From: Sphingomonas aquatilis
GTDB lineage: Bacteria > Pseudomonadota > Alphaproteobacteria > Sphingomonadales > Sphingomonadaceae
Direction of reading: 5' to 3'
NCBI RefSeq assembly: GCF_014196115.1
Contig: NZ_JACIDB010000002.1
Span: 372,001 to 436,000 of the forward strand
Length of the DNA stretch: 64,000 nt
Both the position numbers and the translations under genes were made by a program. This document shows positions 33,901 through 43,807 of the stretch, in pieces; the first letter of the stretch is position 1, and every line of letters begins with the position of its first letter. The notes under the pieces were generated by a model. It saw nothing but the letters and a program-made list of their open reading frames with translations. It had not been told where the DNA came from and searched no databases.

Positions 33901-35103
33901 ATGAGCGAGACGCTGACGGAAACCCTGCCCGACCCGCTCGATGGGATCGACGAGGGCGACGAGCCCGCCATCCTGCACCTGCCGCTCGACGCCTGGCACC
34001 GCGCCCGCGGCGGCCGCATGGTGCCGTTTGCCGGCTATGAAATGCCCGTCCAGTATGAAGGCATCATGGCCGAGCATCTGTGGGTGCGCGACTCGGCCGG
34101 GCTGTTCGACGTCAGCCACATGGGGCAGGTGACGCTGACCGGGGACGGCCTGGATGCGGCGGCGATCGCCAAGGCGCTGGAAGCGGTGCTGCCGGGCGAC
34201 ATCGCCGGTCTGGCGCCGACCAAGATCCGCTATTCGCTGCTGCTGAACGACGAAGGCGGCATCCTCGACGATCTGATGGTGACGACGCTGCCGGCAGACG
34301 GCGCGCATCCGTTCGGCGAGGCGAGCTATTATGTCGTCGTCAACGGTGCGACCAAATATGACGATCTCGCCTATCTGCTCGACGTGCTGCCCGACGATGT
34401 GACGCTGAACCTGATGGACGAGCAGGCGCTGCTCGCGGTGCAGGGGCCGAAGGCGGTCGAAGCGGTCGCGCGGCTGGTGCCGGGTGTCGAGAGCCTCGTG
34501 TTCATGACGGCGGGTGCGTTCGAATGGAACGGCCATGCGCTGTGGATCAGCCGCTCGGGCTATACCGGGGAAGATGGCGTCGAGATTTCGATCCCGGCCG
34601 AGGCAGCCGCAGCCTTCGCCGATGCGCTGTGCGAGCAGCCCGAGGTGAAGCCGATCGGCCTGGGCGCGCGCGATTCGCTGCGGCTCGAGGCTGGGTTGCC
34701 GCTGTATGGCCACGACCTCGATCCCGAAACGACGCCGGTCATGGCGGACCTGGGCTTCGCCCTGTCGAAGCGCCGTCGCGAGGCGGCCGACTTCGCCGGT
34801 GCCGGCCGCATCCTCGCCGAGCGCGAGAGCGGCGCGGCGGTGAAGCGCGTCGGCCTGTCGGTCGCCGGGCGCCAGCCGGTGCGCGAGGGCGCGAGCGTCG
34901 TCGACGCGGACGGCGCGGTGATCGGCCGCGTCACCAGCGGCGGCTTTGCCCCCAGCGTCGGCGCGCCGATCGCGATGGCCTATATCCCCGCCGATCTGGC
35001 GAGCGCCGGCACCGCCGTCCGCCTCGTCCAGCGCGGCAAGATCCATGAGGGCATCGTCACTCCGATGCCGTTCGTTCCCCACCGCTACGTCCGCAAGGCG
35101 TAG
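33901..35103 (+). CDS. gcvT: Glycine cleavage system T protein, aminomethyltransferase
   Basis: GcvT moves the aminomethyl carbon from lipoyl-H protein to tetrahydrofolate and releases ammonia. The 400-residue product has the N-terminal [20 protein letters not shown] and the [11 protein letters not shown] block, folate-site residues near [10 protein letters not shown], the [14 protein letters not shown] motif and a C-terminal barrel with AYIPADL. The ATG at 33901 follows CTGGAGACGGTTG. It is first in the riboswitch-controlled operon. Confidence 0.96.
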   Translation: MSETLTETLPDPLDGIDEGDEPAILHLPLDAWHRARGGRMVPFAGYEMPVQYEGIMAEHLWVRDSAGLFDVSHMGQVTLTGDGLDAAAIAKALEAVLPGDIAGLAPTKIRYSLLLNDEGGILDDLMVTTLPADGAHPFGEASYYVVVNGATKYDDLAYLLDVLPDDVTLNLMDEQALLAVQGPKAVEAVARLVPGVESLVFMTAGAFEWNGHALWISRSGYTGEDGVEISIPAEAAAAFADALCEQPEVKPIGLGARDSLRLEAGLPLYGHDLDPETTPVMADLGFALSKRRREAADFAGAGRILAERESGAAVKRVGLSVAGRQPVREGASVVDADGAVIGRVTSGGFAPSVGAPIAMAYIPADLASAGTAVRLVQRGKIHEGIVTPMPFVPHRYVRKA

Positions 35104-35123
35104 GCTTTCTGGAGCCAGTCAAG

Positions 35124-35495
35124 ATGAGCCGTTACTTCACCGAAGATCACGAATGGGTCGACGTCGATGGTGACATCGGCACGGTCGGCATTTCGGAATA
35201 TGCGCAGAGCCAGCTGGGCGACATCGTGTTCGTCGACGTTCCCGAAGACGGCAAGGCGCTGTCGAAGGGCGACGAGGCGGCGGTGGTCGAATCGGTGAAG
35301 GCGGCGTCGGACGTCTATTCGCCGGTGTCGGGCAACGTGCTGGAGGGCAACAGCCAGCTCGCCGACGATCCCAGCCTCGTCAACTCGGACGCCGAGGGCG
35401 AGGGCTGGTTCTTCAAGATCACGCTGAGCGATCCGTCCGAGCTGGAAACGCTCATGGACGAGACCGCCTACGAAGCGTTCGTCGCGAAGCTGTAA
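35124..35495 (+). CDS. gcvH: Glycine cleavage system H protein
   Basis: GcvH is the lipoyl carrier that shuttles the aminomethyl group between P, T and L proteins. The 123-residue product shows [33 protein letters not shown] and the lipoylated lysine in [17 protein letters not shown]. The length is typical. It lies 20 bases after gcvT; the next gene is separated by an R4 repeat. Confidence 0.97.
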   Translation: MSRYFTEDHEWVDVDGDIGTVGISEYAQSQLGDIVFVDVPEDGKALSKGDEAAVVESVKAASDVYSPVSGNVLEGNSQLADDPSLVNSDAEGEGWFFKITLSDPSELETLMDETAYEAFVAKL

Positions 35496-35501
35496 GACCT
35501 G

Positions 35502-35632
35502 CTCCCCTCCCTGGAAGGGAGGGGCTGGGGGTGGGTGGAGTGCTTGCGATACGGCCGTCGCGCCGGGCAAGCCTTGCCGTACCACCAGGACGCTACCCAC
35601 CCCCGACCCCTCCCTTCCAGGGAGGGGAGGAG
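35502..35632. repeat. Paired inverted repeat (family R4) between gcvH and gcvPA
   Basis: The left arm CTCCCCTCCCTGGAAGGGAG GGGCTGGGGGTGGGTGG starts at 35502, and the right arm CTACCCACCCCCGACCCCTC CCTTCCAGGGAGGGGAGGAG ends at 35632. The end of the right arm, GGAGGGGAGGAG, is at the same time the ribosome-binding site of gcvPA. The element is of the same family as 31535-31660, and both interrupt co-directional genes. Confidence 0.87.
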
Positions 35633-35635
35633 CTT

Positions 35636-36997
35636 ATGATGCGCTATCTGCCGCTTACCCAAACCGACCGTGAGGCGATGCTGTCCGTCATCGGCGCCGC
35701 CAGCATCGACGACCTGTTCGTCGACGTGCCCGAGGCTGCCCGGCTCGACGGCCCCGTCCATGGCCTGCCCAATCACGCCACCGAACTCGCGGTCGAGCGG
35801 CATATGGCCAAGCTCGCGCGGGCGAACACGGTTGCGGGCGAAGTGCCCTTCTTCCTCGGTGCGGGCGCGTATCGGCATCATGTGCCCGCGACGGTCGATC
35901 ATCTGATCCAGCGCGGTGAGTTCCTGACCGCCTATACGCCGTACCAGCCCGAGATCGCGCAGGGCACGCTGCAGATGCTGTTCGAGTTCCAGACGCAGGT
36001 CGCGCGCCTGCTCGGCACCGACGTGGCGAACGCGTCGATGTACGACGGTTCGACCGCCTGCTGGGAAGCGATCGGCATGGCGCGGCGCATCACCAAGCGC
36101 GGCAAGGCAATCCTGTCGGCAGGCCTGCACCCGCATTACGTCAGCGTCGCCAAGACGATGGCGAAATATACCGGCGATACGCTGGACACGACGACGCCCT
36201 GGCTGACCGGCGAGATGGACATCGACCGGCTGATCGAGAAGATCGACGGCGATACGTCGTGCGTCGTCGTCCAGTACCCGGACATCCTCGGCCGCATCGC
36301 CGACCTGACGCCGCTGGCCGACGCCTGCCACAAGAACAAGGCACTGCTGATCGCGGTCGTCACCGAGCCGGTGGCGATGGGTGCGATCCGTAGCCCAGGC
36401 GAAATGGACGCCGATATCGTCGTCGGCGAAGGCCAGTCGCTGGGCGTCGGCCTGCAGTTCGGTGGCCCGTACGTTGGGCTGATGGGCTGCAAGGAGAAGT
36501 ATATCCGCCAGATGCCGGGTCGCTTCTGCGGCGAGACGGTGGACGCCGACGGCAAGCGCGGCTTCGTGCTGACGCTGTCGACGCGCGAACAGCATATCCG
36601 TCGCGAAAAAGCGACGTCGAACATCTGCACCAATTCGGGCTTGTGCGCGCTCGCCTTCTCGATCCACATGACGCTGCTCGGTGAGGAAGGCCTGCGCCGG
36701 CTCGCCGCAATCAACCACGCCGGTGCGTGCCGCGCGGCGGATCGGCTGAGCAAGGTGCCGGGCGTCGAGCTGGTGACGCAGAGCTTCTTCAACGAATTCA
36801 CGCTGAAGCTGCCCAAGGAAGCGCGTCCCGTCGTCCGCACGCTGGCGGATCGTGACATTCTGGCGGGCGTGTCGCTTGGCCGGCTGTATCCGGGCGAGGA
36901 TGCCCTCGCCAACGGGCTGATCGTCGCGGTCACCGAAACGACGACCGCGGAGGACGTCGAAACCCTTGCCGCCGCACTCGAGGAGGTTTTGGCATGA
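35636..36997 (+). CDS. gcvPA: Glycine dehydrogenase (decarboxylating) subunit 1
   Basis: This is the N-terminal half of the split P protein, which decarboxylates glycine with subunit 2. The product has about 453 residues: [20 protein letters not shown], the [20 protein letters not shown] block, [18 protein letters not shown] and [10 protein letters not shown] are family motifs. ATG codons at 35636 and 35639 are adjacent; AGGAG at 35628-35632 sits six bases from the second, which may be the true start. The PLP lysine is on subunit 2. The stop overlaps the gcvPB start. Confidence 0.95.
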   Translation: MMRYLPLTQTDREAMLSVIGAASIDDLFVDVPEAARLDGPVHGLPNHATELAVERHMAKLARANTVAGEVPFFLGAGAYRHHVPATVDHLIQRGEFLTAYTPYQPEIAQGTLQMLFEFQTQVARLLGTDVANASMYDGSTACWEAIGMARRITKRGKAILSAGLHPHYVSVAKTMAKYTGDTLDTTTPWLTGEMDIDRLIEKIDGDTSCVVVQYPDILGRIADLTPLADACHKNKALLIAVVTEPVAMGAIRSPGEMDADIVVGEGQSLGVGLQFGGPYVGLMGCKEKYIRQMPGRFCGETVDADGKRGFVLTLSTREQHIRREKATSNICTNSGLCALAFSIHMTLLGEEGLRRLAAINHAGACRAADRLSKVPGVELVTQSFFNEFTLKLPKEARPVVRTLADRDILAGVSLGRLYPGEDALANGLIVAVTETTTAEDVETLAAALEEVLA

Positions 36998-38565
36998 GCA
37001 TCAACCAGAGCGGCTGGCGCCCCGAGATGACCGCGCGTGACGGTGCGGCGGGCCAGACCTTCACCGGCAATCGCGCTCTGATGCTGGAAGAGCCGTTGAT
37101 CTTCGAGATCGGCTCGACCGAGACGACCGGCGTCGACTTTCCGGACGGCGACGTCGCGGGATCGCGGTTGGGCGACCTGACGCGCAAGCAGCCGATCGGC
37201 CTGCCGGGCCTCGCCGAGCCGGAGACGATCCGTCATTATACGCGGCTCAGCCGGCAGAATTACGCGATCGACCTGGGGCTGTTCCCGCTCGGCTCGTGCA
37301 CGATGAAGCACAATCCGCGCCTCAACGAACGCGTCGCGCGGATGCCGGGCTTTGCCGACGTCCATCCCTTGCAGCCGGTCGATACCGTGCAGGGCGCGCT
37401 GGGCGTCATCAACGAGTTGGCGGTATGGCTGATCAAGCTGACCGGCATGTACGGCGTCGCGATGAGCCCCAAGGCGGGCGCGCATGGCGAGCTGTGCGGT
37501 ATCCTGTGCATCAAGGCGGCGCTGGAGAAGCGTGGCGAGGGCCATCGCAAGGTCGTGCTGGTGCCGGAATCGGCGCACGGCACCAATCCGGCGACCGCCG
37601 CCTTCGCGGGCTTCACCGTCGAGGATATCCCCGCCACGCCCGACGGCCGTATCGACACCGCGGCATTGGAAGCGCGGCTGGGGCCGGACGTGGCGGCGGT
37701 GATGATCACCAACCCCAACACCTGCGGTCTGTTCGAACGCGATCTGAAGCGCATTTCGGACGCGGTGCATGCGGCGGGCGGCTACGTCTATTGCGACGGC
37801 GCGAACTTCAACGCGATCGTCGGGCGGGTGCGTCCGGGCGATCTGGGCGTCGATGCGATGCACATCAACCTGCACAAGACCTTCTCGACACCGCACGGCG
37901 GCGGCGGGCCGGGGTCTGGGCCGGTGGTGCTGTCCGAGGCGCTGGCGCCGTTCGGGCCGCTGCCGTTCACCGCACGGATGGCGGACGGTCACATCCAGCT
38001 GATCGAGGAAGAGACGGCGGGCGACGACCATCCCGACACGTTCGGCCGGATGACCGCGTTCCACGGCCAGATGGGCATGTTCACCCGGGCGCTGACCTAT
38101 ATCCTCAGCCATGGCGCCGACGGCCTGCGCCAGGTCGCCGAGGATGCGGTGCTCAACGCCAATTACGTGCTGCGCAGCCTGGAAGGCACGCTCGACGCGC
38201 CGTTCGCGAAGGCGGGGCCGTGCATGCACGAGGCGATCTTCAGCGACGCCAACCTAGCCGAGGGCTTCTCGACGCTCGACGTCGCCAAGGGGCTGATCGA
38301 CGAGGGGTTCCACCCGATGACGGTCTACTTCCCGCTCGTCGTCCATGGCGCGATGCTGGTGGAGCCGACCGAGACCGAATCGAAGGCGGCGCTCGACCAG
38401 TTTATCGGCGCGCTGCGCAGCGTGGCGGAGCGGGCAAAGGCGGGCGATGTCAGCCTGAAGACCGCGCCGCACTTCGCCCCCCGGGCCCGGCTCGACGAAA
38501 CGCTGGCGGCGCGCAAGCCGGTGCTGGTGTGGAAGGAGCAGCCGCTGGCCGCGGCGGCGGAGTAA
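36994..38565 (+). CDS. gcvPB: Glycine dehydrogenase (decarboxylating) subunit 2
   Basis: This is the C-terminal, PLP-carrying half of the split P protein, 523 residues. Key features are [26 protein letters not shown] [37 protein letters not shown], and the PLP-binding lysine in [20 protein letters not shown]. The start overlaps the gcvPA stop as ATGA. It is the last gene of the operon; the L protein gene is not in the window. Confidence 0.96.
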   Translation: MSINQSGWRPEMTARDGAAGQTFTGNRALMLEEPLIFEIGSTETTGVDFPDGDVAGSRLGDLTRKQPIGLPGLAEPETIRHYTRLSRQNYAIDLGLFPLGSCTMKHNPRLNERVARMPGFADVHPLQPVDTVQGALGVINELAVWLIKLTGMYGVAMSPKAGAHGELCGILCIKAALEKRGEGHRKVVLVPESAHGTNPATAAFAGFTVEDIPATPDGRIDTAALEARLGPDVAAVMITNPNTCGLFERDLKRISDAVHAAGGYVYCDGANFNAIVGRVRPGDLGVDAMHINLHKTFSTPHGGGGPGSGPVVLSEALAPFGPLPFTARMADGHIQLIEEETAGDDHPDTFGRMTAFHGQMGMFTRALTYILSHGADGLRQVAEDAVLNANYVLRSLEGTLDAPFAKAGPCMHEAIFSDANLAEGFSTLDVAKGLIDEGFHPMTVYFPLVVHGAMLVEPTETESKAALDQFIGALRSVAERAKAGDVSLKTAPHFAPRARLDETLAARKPVLVWKEQPLAAAAE

Positions 38566-38632
38566 CGGCGTCTCCCCTTCCGTCGGGTCCCTGCCCTCGC
38601 TACCCTTCGCCCGAACAGGGCAGGGGTAGCGT

Positions 38633-39136
38633 ATGCAAGTACATCAGGCGGGCGGCTGGATCAGCTATGCGATCCCGTTCGTCGTCATCGCGATCGTCGT
38701 GGCGATCCGGTGGAAGCGAATGAGCCGCGTGACGCCGCTGAAGCTGGAGCGGCTGTGGATGCTGCCCGCTGCCTATGCCGCACTCGTCGTCTTCGCCTTT
38801 GCGATGCACCCGCCCAAGGGGCTGGCGTGGCTTTTCTGCCTGCTGGCGCTGGGGCTTGGCGCGGCGCTGGGCTGGCAGCGGGGGAAGATGATGCGGATCG
38901 TGTTCGATCCCGAAACGCATCGGCTGAACCAGACGTCGTCGCCCGCCGCGCTGCTGTTCATCGTCGTCCTCATCGTCGTGCGCAGCGGGGCGCGGGGGGC
39001 GATGAGCTATAGCGGCGGCGCGTTCGATCCAATGGCGGCGACCGACGTGCTGATGGCGCTGGCGCTCGGCCTGTTCGCGGCGCAGCGGCTGGAGATGTAC
39101 CTGCGCGGCAAGCGCATGCTGGAGGCGGCGCGCTAA
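38633..39136 (+). CDS. CcdC/DUF1453-like membrane protein
   Basis: The 167-residue product has about five membrane helices: ISYAIPFVVIAIVVAI, the pair LPAAYAALVVFAFAM and WLFCLLALGLGAALGW, then AALLFIVVLIVVRSG and a C-terminal ATDVLMALALGLFAAQ. A short soluble loop (RIVFDPETHRLNQTS) separates helices three and four, a pattern matching DUF1453/CcdC family proteins. Function is not established. Its stop overlaps the stop of the converging GGDEF gene by four bases. Confidence 0.75.
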   Translation: MQVHQAGGWISYAIPFVVIAIVVAIRWKRMSRVTPLKLERLWMLPAAYAALVVFAFAMHPPKGLAWLFCLLALGLGAALGWQRGKMMRIVFDPETHRLNQTSSPAALLFIVVLIVVRSGARGAMSYSGGAFDPMAATDVLMALALGLFAAQRLEMYLRGKRMLEAAR

Positions 39137-40590
39137 CCCGCGCGCCGTTGTGCCGTGGGCGTGCGGCCGATGCGCTTGCGCTTTTCGGCGTAGAGCATCG
39201 CGTCGGCGCGGCGGGCGAAGTCGCGCAGCGAGTGGCAGTCGGTATCGAACATCGCATGGCCGATCGACCCCGCGCTCGTCATCGTGATGCCGTCGGCGGT
39301 GACGGGGACGCGCAGCGCGGCTTCCAGGCCGCGGCACAGCCGTTCCGGATCGGCGATCAGCGCGGGTGCGGTGACGATCAGGGCAAATTCGTCGCCGCCG
39401 ATCCGCGCCGCGAAACAGTCGCGCAACCACGGCTGGGTCAGCGCCGCGCCGGTCAGGCGCAGCACGTCGTCGCCCGCATCATGGCCCAGCGCATCGTTGA
39501 TCGCCTTGAACCCGTCGAGATCGATCAGCATCAGCATCAGCGGACTGCCGTCGGTGCGGGCACGGGTCATCGCCGCATCGAGCTCACGGTCGAAGGCGGC
39601 ACGGTTGGCGATGCCGGTCAGCGCGTCGGTGTCGGCCGAGCGGCGCAGCTGTGTTTCGAGGCGATGGCGTTCGGTGATGTCCTGGAACACGCCGACCAGC
39701 GCCTGGACGCTGCCGTCCTCGCCGCGCTCCGCCTCGCCCGCTGCGCGGACCTGCAACAGCCGCCCGTCAGCGGTGTGCAGCGCGGATTCGAAGTCGAAGG
39801 GTTCGCCGGTCCGCACCGTGCGGCTGATTGTTTCCGAAATCTGGTCGCGCATATACGGCGGGTAAAATTCTAGCGCCTTGCTGAGCGGCGGCTGGTCGCC
39901 GGACGGCACGCCGTGGATGCGAAAGACGTTTTCGGACCATTCGAGCTGCGAATCGCCGAGCGACAGGCGCCACGATCCGATCCGCGCGATGCGTTCGGCC
40001 TGGCGGAAGATCTTGTCCTGCCGCGCAAGGTCGCGGACCAGCTGTTCGCCCGTCGTCGCGATGCGGATCGCCTCCAGCGCATTCCGCCGTGCGGCGATCA
40101 GCACCTCGGCCAGCGTCCCGAGGTGGCGCAGCGCCGCTTCGCCCGCCGCGTTGAGCGAGCGTGGCGCGACATCGAGCACGCACAACGTTCCGATCGGCTG
40201 CGTCACGCCCTGGCCATCGACGACATGGATCGGCACGCCGGCGTAGAAGCGGTTGCCCGCGTCCGTCACGACCGGGCTGGTGCGATAGTGCGCATCCAGC
40301 GTCATGTCGGTAATGACCATCAGCTCATTCTGTCGCACGGTGCGGTCGCACATCGCGACGTTGCGCCCAAGTTCGTTCGGACCCGGCGCGTTCATCGCCT
40401 TGACCCAGATTCGCTCGCGATCGACGAGGCTGATCAGCGCGGTGGGACAGCCGAGCAGCTCTGCGGCCAGTGCGACCACCGCATCGAATTCGCGTTCGGG
40501 CTCGCTGTCGAGCAGGTTGAGCGCGTGCAGCGCCGCCAGGCGACCGGCTTCGTCATAGGCCGCCTGTGGGGGAAGGACAGCATCGTTCAT
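39133..40590 (-). CDS. GAF-PAS-GGDEF protein, probable diguanylate cyclase
   Basis: The 485-residue cytoplasmic sensor has a GAF domain (about 20-170, with CPTALISLVDRERIWVKA and FYAGVPI), a PAS/PAC domain (about 200-310, with ARIGSWRLSLGDSQLEWSEN and VFQDITERHRLE) and a GGDEF domain starting DTDALTGIANRAAFDRELD. The active-site motif reads RIGGDEFAL at about 398-402, which is intact, so c-di-GMP synthesis is likely. The usual inhibitory RxxD site nine to six residues before it is missing (LRDC instead), so product inhibition may be absent. The ATG at 40590 is the best start. Confidence 0.9.
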   Translation of the reverse strand: MNDAVLPPQAAYDEAGRLAALHALNLLDSEPEREFDAVVALAAELLGCPTALISLVDRERIWVKAMNAPGPNELGRNVAMCDRTVRQNELMVITDMTLDAHYRTSPVVTDAGNRFYAGVPIHVVDGQGVTQPIGTLCVLDVAPRSLNAAGEAALRHLGTLAEVLIAARRNALEAIRIATTGEQLVRDLARQDKIFRQAERIARIGSWRLSLGDSQLEWSENVFRIHGVPSGDQPPLSKALEFYPPYMRDQISETISRTVRTGEPFDFESALHTADGRLLQVRAAGEAERGEDGSVQALVGVFQDITERHRLETQLRRSADTDALTGIANRAAFDRELDAAMTRARTDGSPLMLMLIDLDGFKAINDALGHDAGDDVLRLTGAALTQPWLRDCFAARIGGDEFALIVTAPALIADPERLCRGLEAALRVPVTADGITMTSAGSIGHAMFDTDCHSLRDFARRADAMLYAEKRKRIGRTPTAQRRAG

Positions 40591-40664
40591 GACATTTCCC
40601 ATGCCATCCAAGGTCTTAAAATGTCCTTCCCCCACGGGGCGGTCCGAGCCACAACCGCGACGGA

Positions 40665-41573
40665 ATGAGCGAGACCGATTCCTCCGAAATCATGCCCCTG
40701 ACGATGCAATGGGCGGCGCATCTGGCGCGCGACCGGCGTCGGTCGGCCCATACCGTACGCGCCTATCGCGCCAGTGCGGAGCGGCTGGTCGCGTTTCTGC
40801 AGGCGCATTGGGGCGAGCGGCCGACGGCGGCGACGCTGGCACGGGTAAGCGCGGCGGACCTGCGCGCCTTTATGGCGGCGCGCCGCGGTAAGGGGCTTGG
40901 CAATGCCTCTGCCGCGCGCGAGCTGTCGGCGGTGCGCGGGTTCCTGGCGTTCGTGGCGCCCGATGCAGCGATGCCCCGGCTGCGCGGCCCCCGCGTCAAA
41001 CCCGGCGTGCCGCGGCCGATCGCGCCGGACGAGGTGATGGCGCTGGCCGGCGAGGTGGCGGACGAGGCGGCGGAACCCTGGGTGGGCGCGCGCGACTGGG
41101 CGGTGCTGCTGCTGCTGTATGGCGCAGGGCTGCGCATCGGTGAAGCAATCGCGCTGCCGGCGCGCGTCCTGCCGCTGGGCGAGACGCTAACGGTGACCGG
41201 CAAGCGCGACAAGACGCGGATCGTGCCGCTGCTGCCGCAGGTGCGCGTCGCGGTGGAGGCCTATGCGGCGCAGATGCCCTGGGCGCCCGCGCCGGACGAG
41301 CCGCTGTTCCGCGGCGTGAAGGGCGGGCCGCTGTCGCCGGGGATGATCCGGCGATCGGTGCGCGCGGCGCGGGCCCGGCTGGGGCTTGGCGAGCGGACGA
41401 CGCCGCATGCGCTGCGCCACAGCTTCGCGACGCATCTGCTGGGCCGCGGCGCCGACCTGCGCGCGTTGCAGGAGCTGTTGGGGCATGCGAGCCTCAGTTC
41501 GACGCAAATCTACACCGCCGTCGATGCGGCGCATCTGCTGGACGTCTATCGGAATGCGCATCCGCGGGCGTGA
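40665..41573 (+). CDS. xerC: Tyrosine recombinase XerC
   Basis: XerC/D resolve chromosome dimers at dif. The 302-residue product has the N-terminal core-binding domain (SAHTVRAYRASAERLVAFL) and the catalytic residues Arg157 (GLRIGE), Lys180 (TVTGKRDKTR), His248-x-x-Arg251 (HALRH), His274 (LLGHASLSS) and the nucleophile Tyr283 (TQIYTAVD). Full length with all residues, and no phage genes adjoin it, so it is the housekeeping enzyme, not the integrase of the GTA-like cluster. XerC versus XerD is not certain. Confidence 0.9.
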   Translation: MSETDSSEIMPLTMQWAAHLARDRRRSAHTVRAYRASAERLVAFLQAHWGERPTAATLARVSAADLRAFMAARRGKGLGNASAARELSAVRGFLAFVAPDAAMPRLRGPRVKPGVPRPIAPDEVMALAGEVADEAAEPWVGARDWAVLLLLYGAGLRIGEAIALPARVLPLGETLTVTGKRDKTRIVPLLPQVRVAVEAYAAQMPWAPAPDEPLFRGVKGGPLSPGMIRRSVRAARARLGLGERTTPHALRHSFATHLLGRGADLRALQELLGHASLSSTQIYTAVDAAHLLDVYRNAHPRA

Positions 41574-41609
41574 TGGCCGGCGAAGAGGGGTAACAGGAAC
41601 ACCTTGGGC

Positions 41610-41632
41610 GAAACGATCGGGCTGATCGTTTC
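41610..41632. other. Perfect 9-bp hairpin downstream of xerC
   Basis: GAAACGATC at 41610-41618 and GATCGTTTC at 41624-41632 are exact complements around GGGCT. No T run follows on either strand within a few bases, so it is not a standard terminator. The rest of 41574-41772 contains no gene that I can support. Confidence 0.55.
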
Positions 41633-41772
41633 CGTAGTTGCACCCATTGAAAGAGCTGTTCCGTCGCGATGACGCGGGAATGTCGGATGACTGGCGTTAG
41701 CGGATTGGGTGAATGTAGGACAGCGGTCATGGAATTTCTGAGCGCCTGCAGGTCCTTACCGGCTCGCCGATC

Positions 41773-42375
41773 CTATCGTGCGCGGGGTTTCCAGGTGACG
41801 ACGCGATAGAGGTAGGCCAGGACGATCGCGACGCTGAGCGCGACGGCGGCGGGGCCGACATAGCGGTCGATCGCCTCGAAATTCGACCCGAGATAGACAC
41901 CGGCGGCGGCGAGCATGCTGTTCCAGATCAGGCTGCCGGCAAAGGTCCAGACGAGGAAGCGCCACAGCGGCATGCAGGTCATGCCCGCAGGGAGCGACAC
42001 GAGCGTGCGGAAGGTGGGCATGAAGCGGAACACGAACACCACGCCGCCGCCGCGCTTGCAGAAGAAGCGGTGCAGCTTTTCGACATCCTCCCACTCCATC
42101 GTCAGCCAGCGGCCGTGGCGTTCGATGAAGGGGCGGAAGCGCTGGTAGCCGATGTGGCGGCCGATGAAATACCAGAAGTAATTGCCCGCGGTGGTGCCGG
42201 CGGTGCCCCACAGCACGAGCGGCACGATCGCCATGTCGCCGCGCGCCACCGCCATGCCGCCGAGGCCCATGATCACCTCCGACGGGATGGGCGGGACGAT
42301 ATTCTCCAGCGCCATCAGCAGGAAGATGCCGATATAGCCGCCCTGGGCGATGGCGTTGAGGATGAACTCGGTCAT
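41773..42375 (-). CDS. DedA family membrane protein
   Basis: The 200-residue integral membrane protein belongs to the DedA/SNARE-associated group linked to lipid carrier recycling. Hydrophobic helices include YIGIFLLMALENIVPPIPSE (which holds the E-x-x-x-P-P-x-P-S-E motif), VPLVLWGTAGTTAGNYFWYF and the C-terminal VGPAAVALSVAIVLAYLY. The conserved FVFRFMPTFRTLVSLPAGM arginine block is present. The start at 42375 excludes an arginine-rich in-frame extension. Confidence 0.9.
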   Translation of the reverse strand: MTEFILNAIAQGGYIGIFLLMALENIVPPIPSEVIMGLGGMAVARGDMAIVPLVLWGTAGTTAGNYFWYFIGRHIGYQRFRPFIERHGRWLTMEWEDVEKLHRFFCKRGGGVVFVFRFMPTFRTLVSLPAGMTCMPLWRFLVWTFAGSLIWNSMLAAAGVYLGSNFEAIDRYVGPAAVALSVAIVLAYLYRVVTWKPRAR

Positions 42376-42398
42376 GGCCCAGGGTAACGGCGCGGGGG

Positions 42399-43394
42399 TC
42401 AGCCGCGTTCCGCTGCGGCGCCATCCGATGCGCGCTGCGCGACGCGGCGCTCGATAGCATCCCAGATCAGGCCGGCGACGTCGGTGCCGTCGAAGGTCTG
42501 GATCGCGACGATGCCGGTCGGGCTGGTGACGTTGATTTCGGTTAGCCATTCGCCGCCGATCACGTCGATGCCGACGAACAGTAGCCCGCGGCGCTTCAAT
42601 TCCGGCCCAAGCACGGCGCAGATCTCGCGCTCGCGGTCCGTCAGTTCGGTCTTCACCGCCGAGCCCCCGACCGCGAGGTTCGATCGAATTTCGCCTTCGC
42701 CGGGCAGGCGGTTGATCGCGCCGGCGACCTCGCCATCGATCAGGACGATCCGCTTGTCGCCCTTCGCCACCGCGGGCAGGAACGCCTGGATCATATGCGG
42801 TTCGCGCCAGGTCTGGTTGAACACCTCGATCAGCGCGGACAGGTTCGCACCGTCGCTGCCGACGCGGAAGATCGCCTTGCCGCCGTTGCCGTGCAACGGC
42901 TTGACGACGATCTCGCCATGCTGCGCGAGGAAGGCGCGTGCTTCGTCGAGGCTGCGGGTGATGAGCGTCGGCGGCATGAACTGCGCATAGTCGAGCACGA
43001 ACACCTTTTCGGGCGCGTTGCGGACGCTGTGCGGATCGTTCACCACTAGCGTCCGATCGGCGATGCGTTCGAGCAAATGCGTCGCGGTGATATAGCCGAG
43101 ATCAAAGGGCGGGTCCTGCCGCATCAGCACGACGTCGGCCTGCCCGCCGAGATCGAGGCTGACGGGGGCATCGAAGCGGAAATGGTCGCCCGCGCCCGGT
43201 GCCGCCGGGCGCTGCACCGTCACCGGATGCGCCTTCGCCCAGACGCGGCCGTCGGCATAATTCAGGTCCTCGGCGAGGTAATGGAACAGCCGGTGCCCGC
43301 GCGCCTGGCCTGCCAGCATCAGCGCGAAGCTCGAATCGCCGGCGATATTGATCTGATCGAGCGGGTCCATCTGGACGGCGACGGTGAGGGTCAT
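42399..43394 (-). CDS. gshB: Glutathione synthetase
   Basis: GshB joins gamma-glutamylcysteine and glycine with ATP. The 331-residue ATP-grasp enzyme begins VAVQMDPLDQINIAGDSSFA and shows VVLMRQDPPFDLGYITATHLLE (in outline: M-R-x-D-P-P-F-D), KPLHGNGGKAIFRV as the ATP-binding loop, QAFLPAVAKGDKRIVLIDGE, and the C-terminal FVGIDVIGGEWLTEINVTSP. The ATG at 43394 is used over a GTG two codons earlier. It is downstream of yraN in the same direction, the usual alphaproteobacterial order, separated here by repeats. Confidence 0.96.
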   Translation of the reverse strand: MTLTVAVQMDPLDQINIAGDSSFALMLAGQARGHRLFHYLAEDLNYADGRVWAKAHPVTVQRPAAPGAGDHFRFDAPVSLDLGGQADVVLMRQDPPFDLGYITATHLLERIADRTLVVNDPHSVRNAPEKVFVLDYAQFMPPTLITRSLDEARAFLAQHGEIVVKPLHGNGGKAIFRVGSDGANLSALIEVFNQTWREPHMIQAFLPAVAKGDKRIVLIDGEVAGAINRLPGEGEIRSNLAVGGSAVKTELTDREREICAVLGPELKRRGLLFVGIDVIGGEWLTEINVTSPTGIVAIQTFDGTDVAGLIWDAIERRVAQRASDGAAAERG

Positions 43395-43552
43395 GGGCAC
43401 ACTCGCGAGTGGGTTGGTTCGGGGTGGGACTTAGGGGCCGGGCGGTGGAATGTCACCCGGAGCGCGCGCGGAAGTGGACGAAGTGGACGGTACGTCGTTG
43501 TCGGGAGGCGGGGGACGGAACGTCTTTTTTGTGAGGAAGGCCAAGGGGTTTG

Positions 43553-43680
43553 CGCGCAGAGGCGCGGAGGGCGCGGAGGTGGTTCGTGCGACGCAGCGTT
43601 CCGCTTTATAGCCGACGGGGGTGAGGGATCGCACCGATACGGCGGACGCGACCCCTCTGCGGTCTCCGCGCCTCTGCGCG
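43553..43680. repeat. Inverted repeat related to family R5
   Basis: CGCGCAGAGGCGCGGAG at 43553-43569 is the exact reverse complement of CTCCGCGCCTCTGCGCG at 43664-43680. The arms resemble the CGCGGAGACGCGGAG repeats at 47988-48124, with AGAGGCG in place of AGACGCG. The middle is about 94 bases. Confidence 0.8.
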
Positions 43681-43724
43681 AGCATCGTCCTGCCTTTCGA
43701 CCTGTGGTCCCGCTGCCGCAAATC

Positions 43725-43807
43725 GTCACCCCAGCGCAGGCTAGCGTCTCTCGCGGCGCTTGCTGCGCGCGATAACTGGAAGATCCCAGCCAGCGCTGGG
43801 ATGACGA
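43725..43807. repeat. Degenerate R1-like inverted repeat
   Basis: CGTCACCCCAGCGCAGGCT near 43724-43742 pairs imperfectly with CCCAGCCAGCGCTGGGATGA CG ending about 43807. It shares the outer GTCACCCC / GGGATGAC ends with family R1 but has a different inner sequence. Confidence 0.6.

Noticed and set aside
40665..41573. XerC as the integrase of the GTA-like cluster
   Set aside because: It is 25 kb away, has all housekeeping XerC residues, and no attachment sites or phage genes lie beside it.
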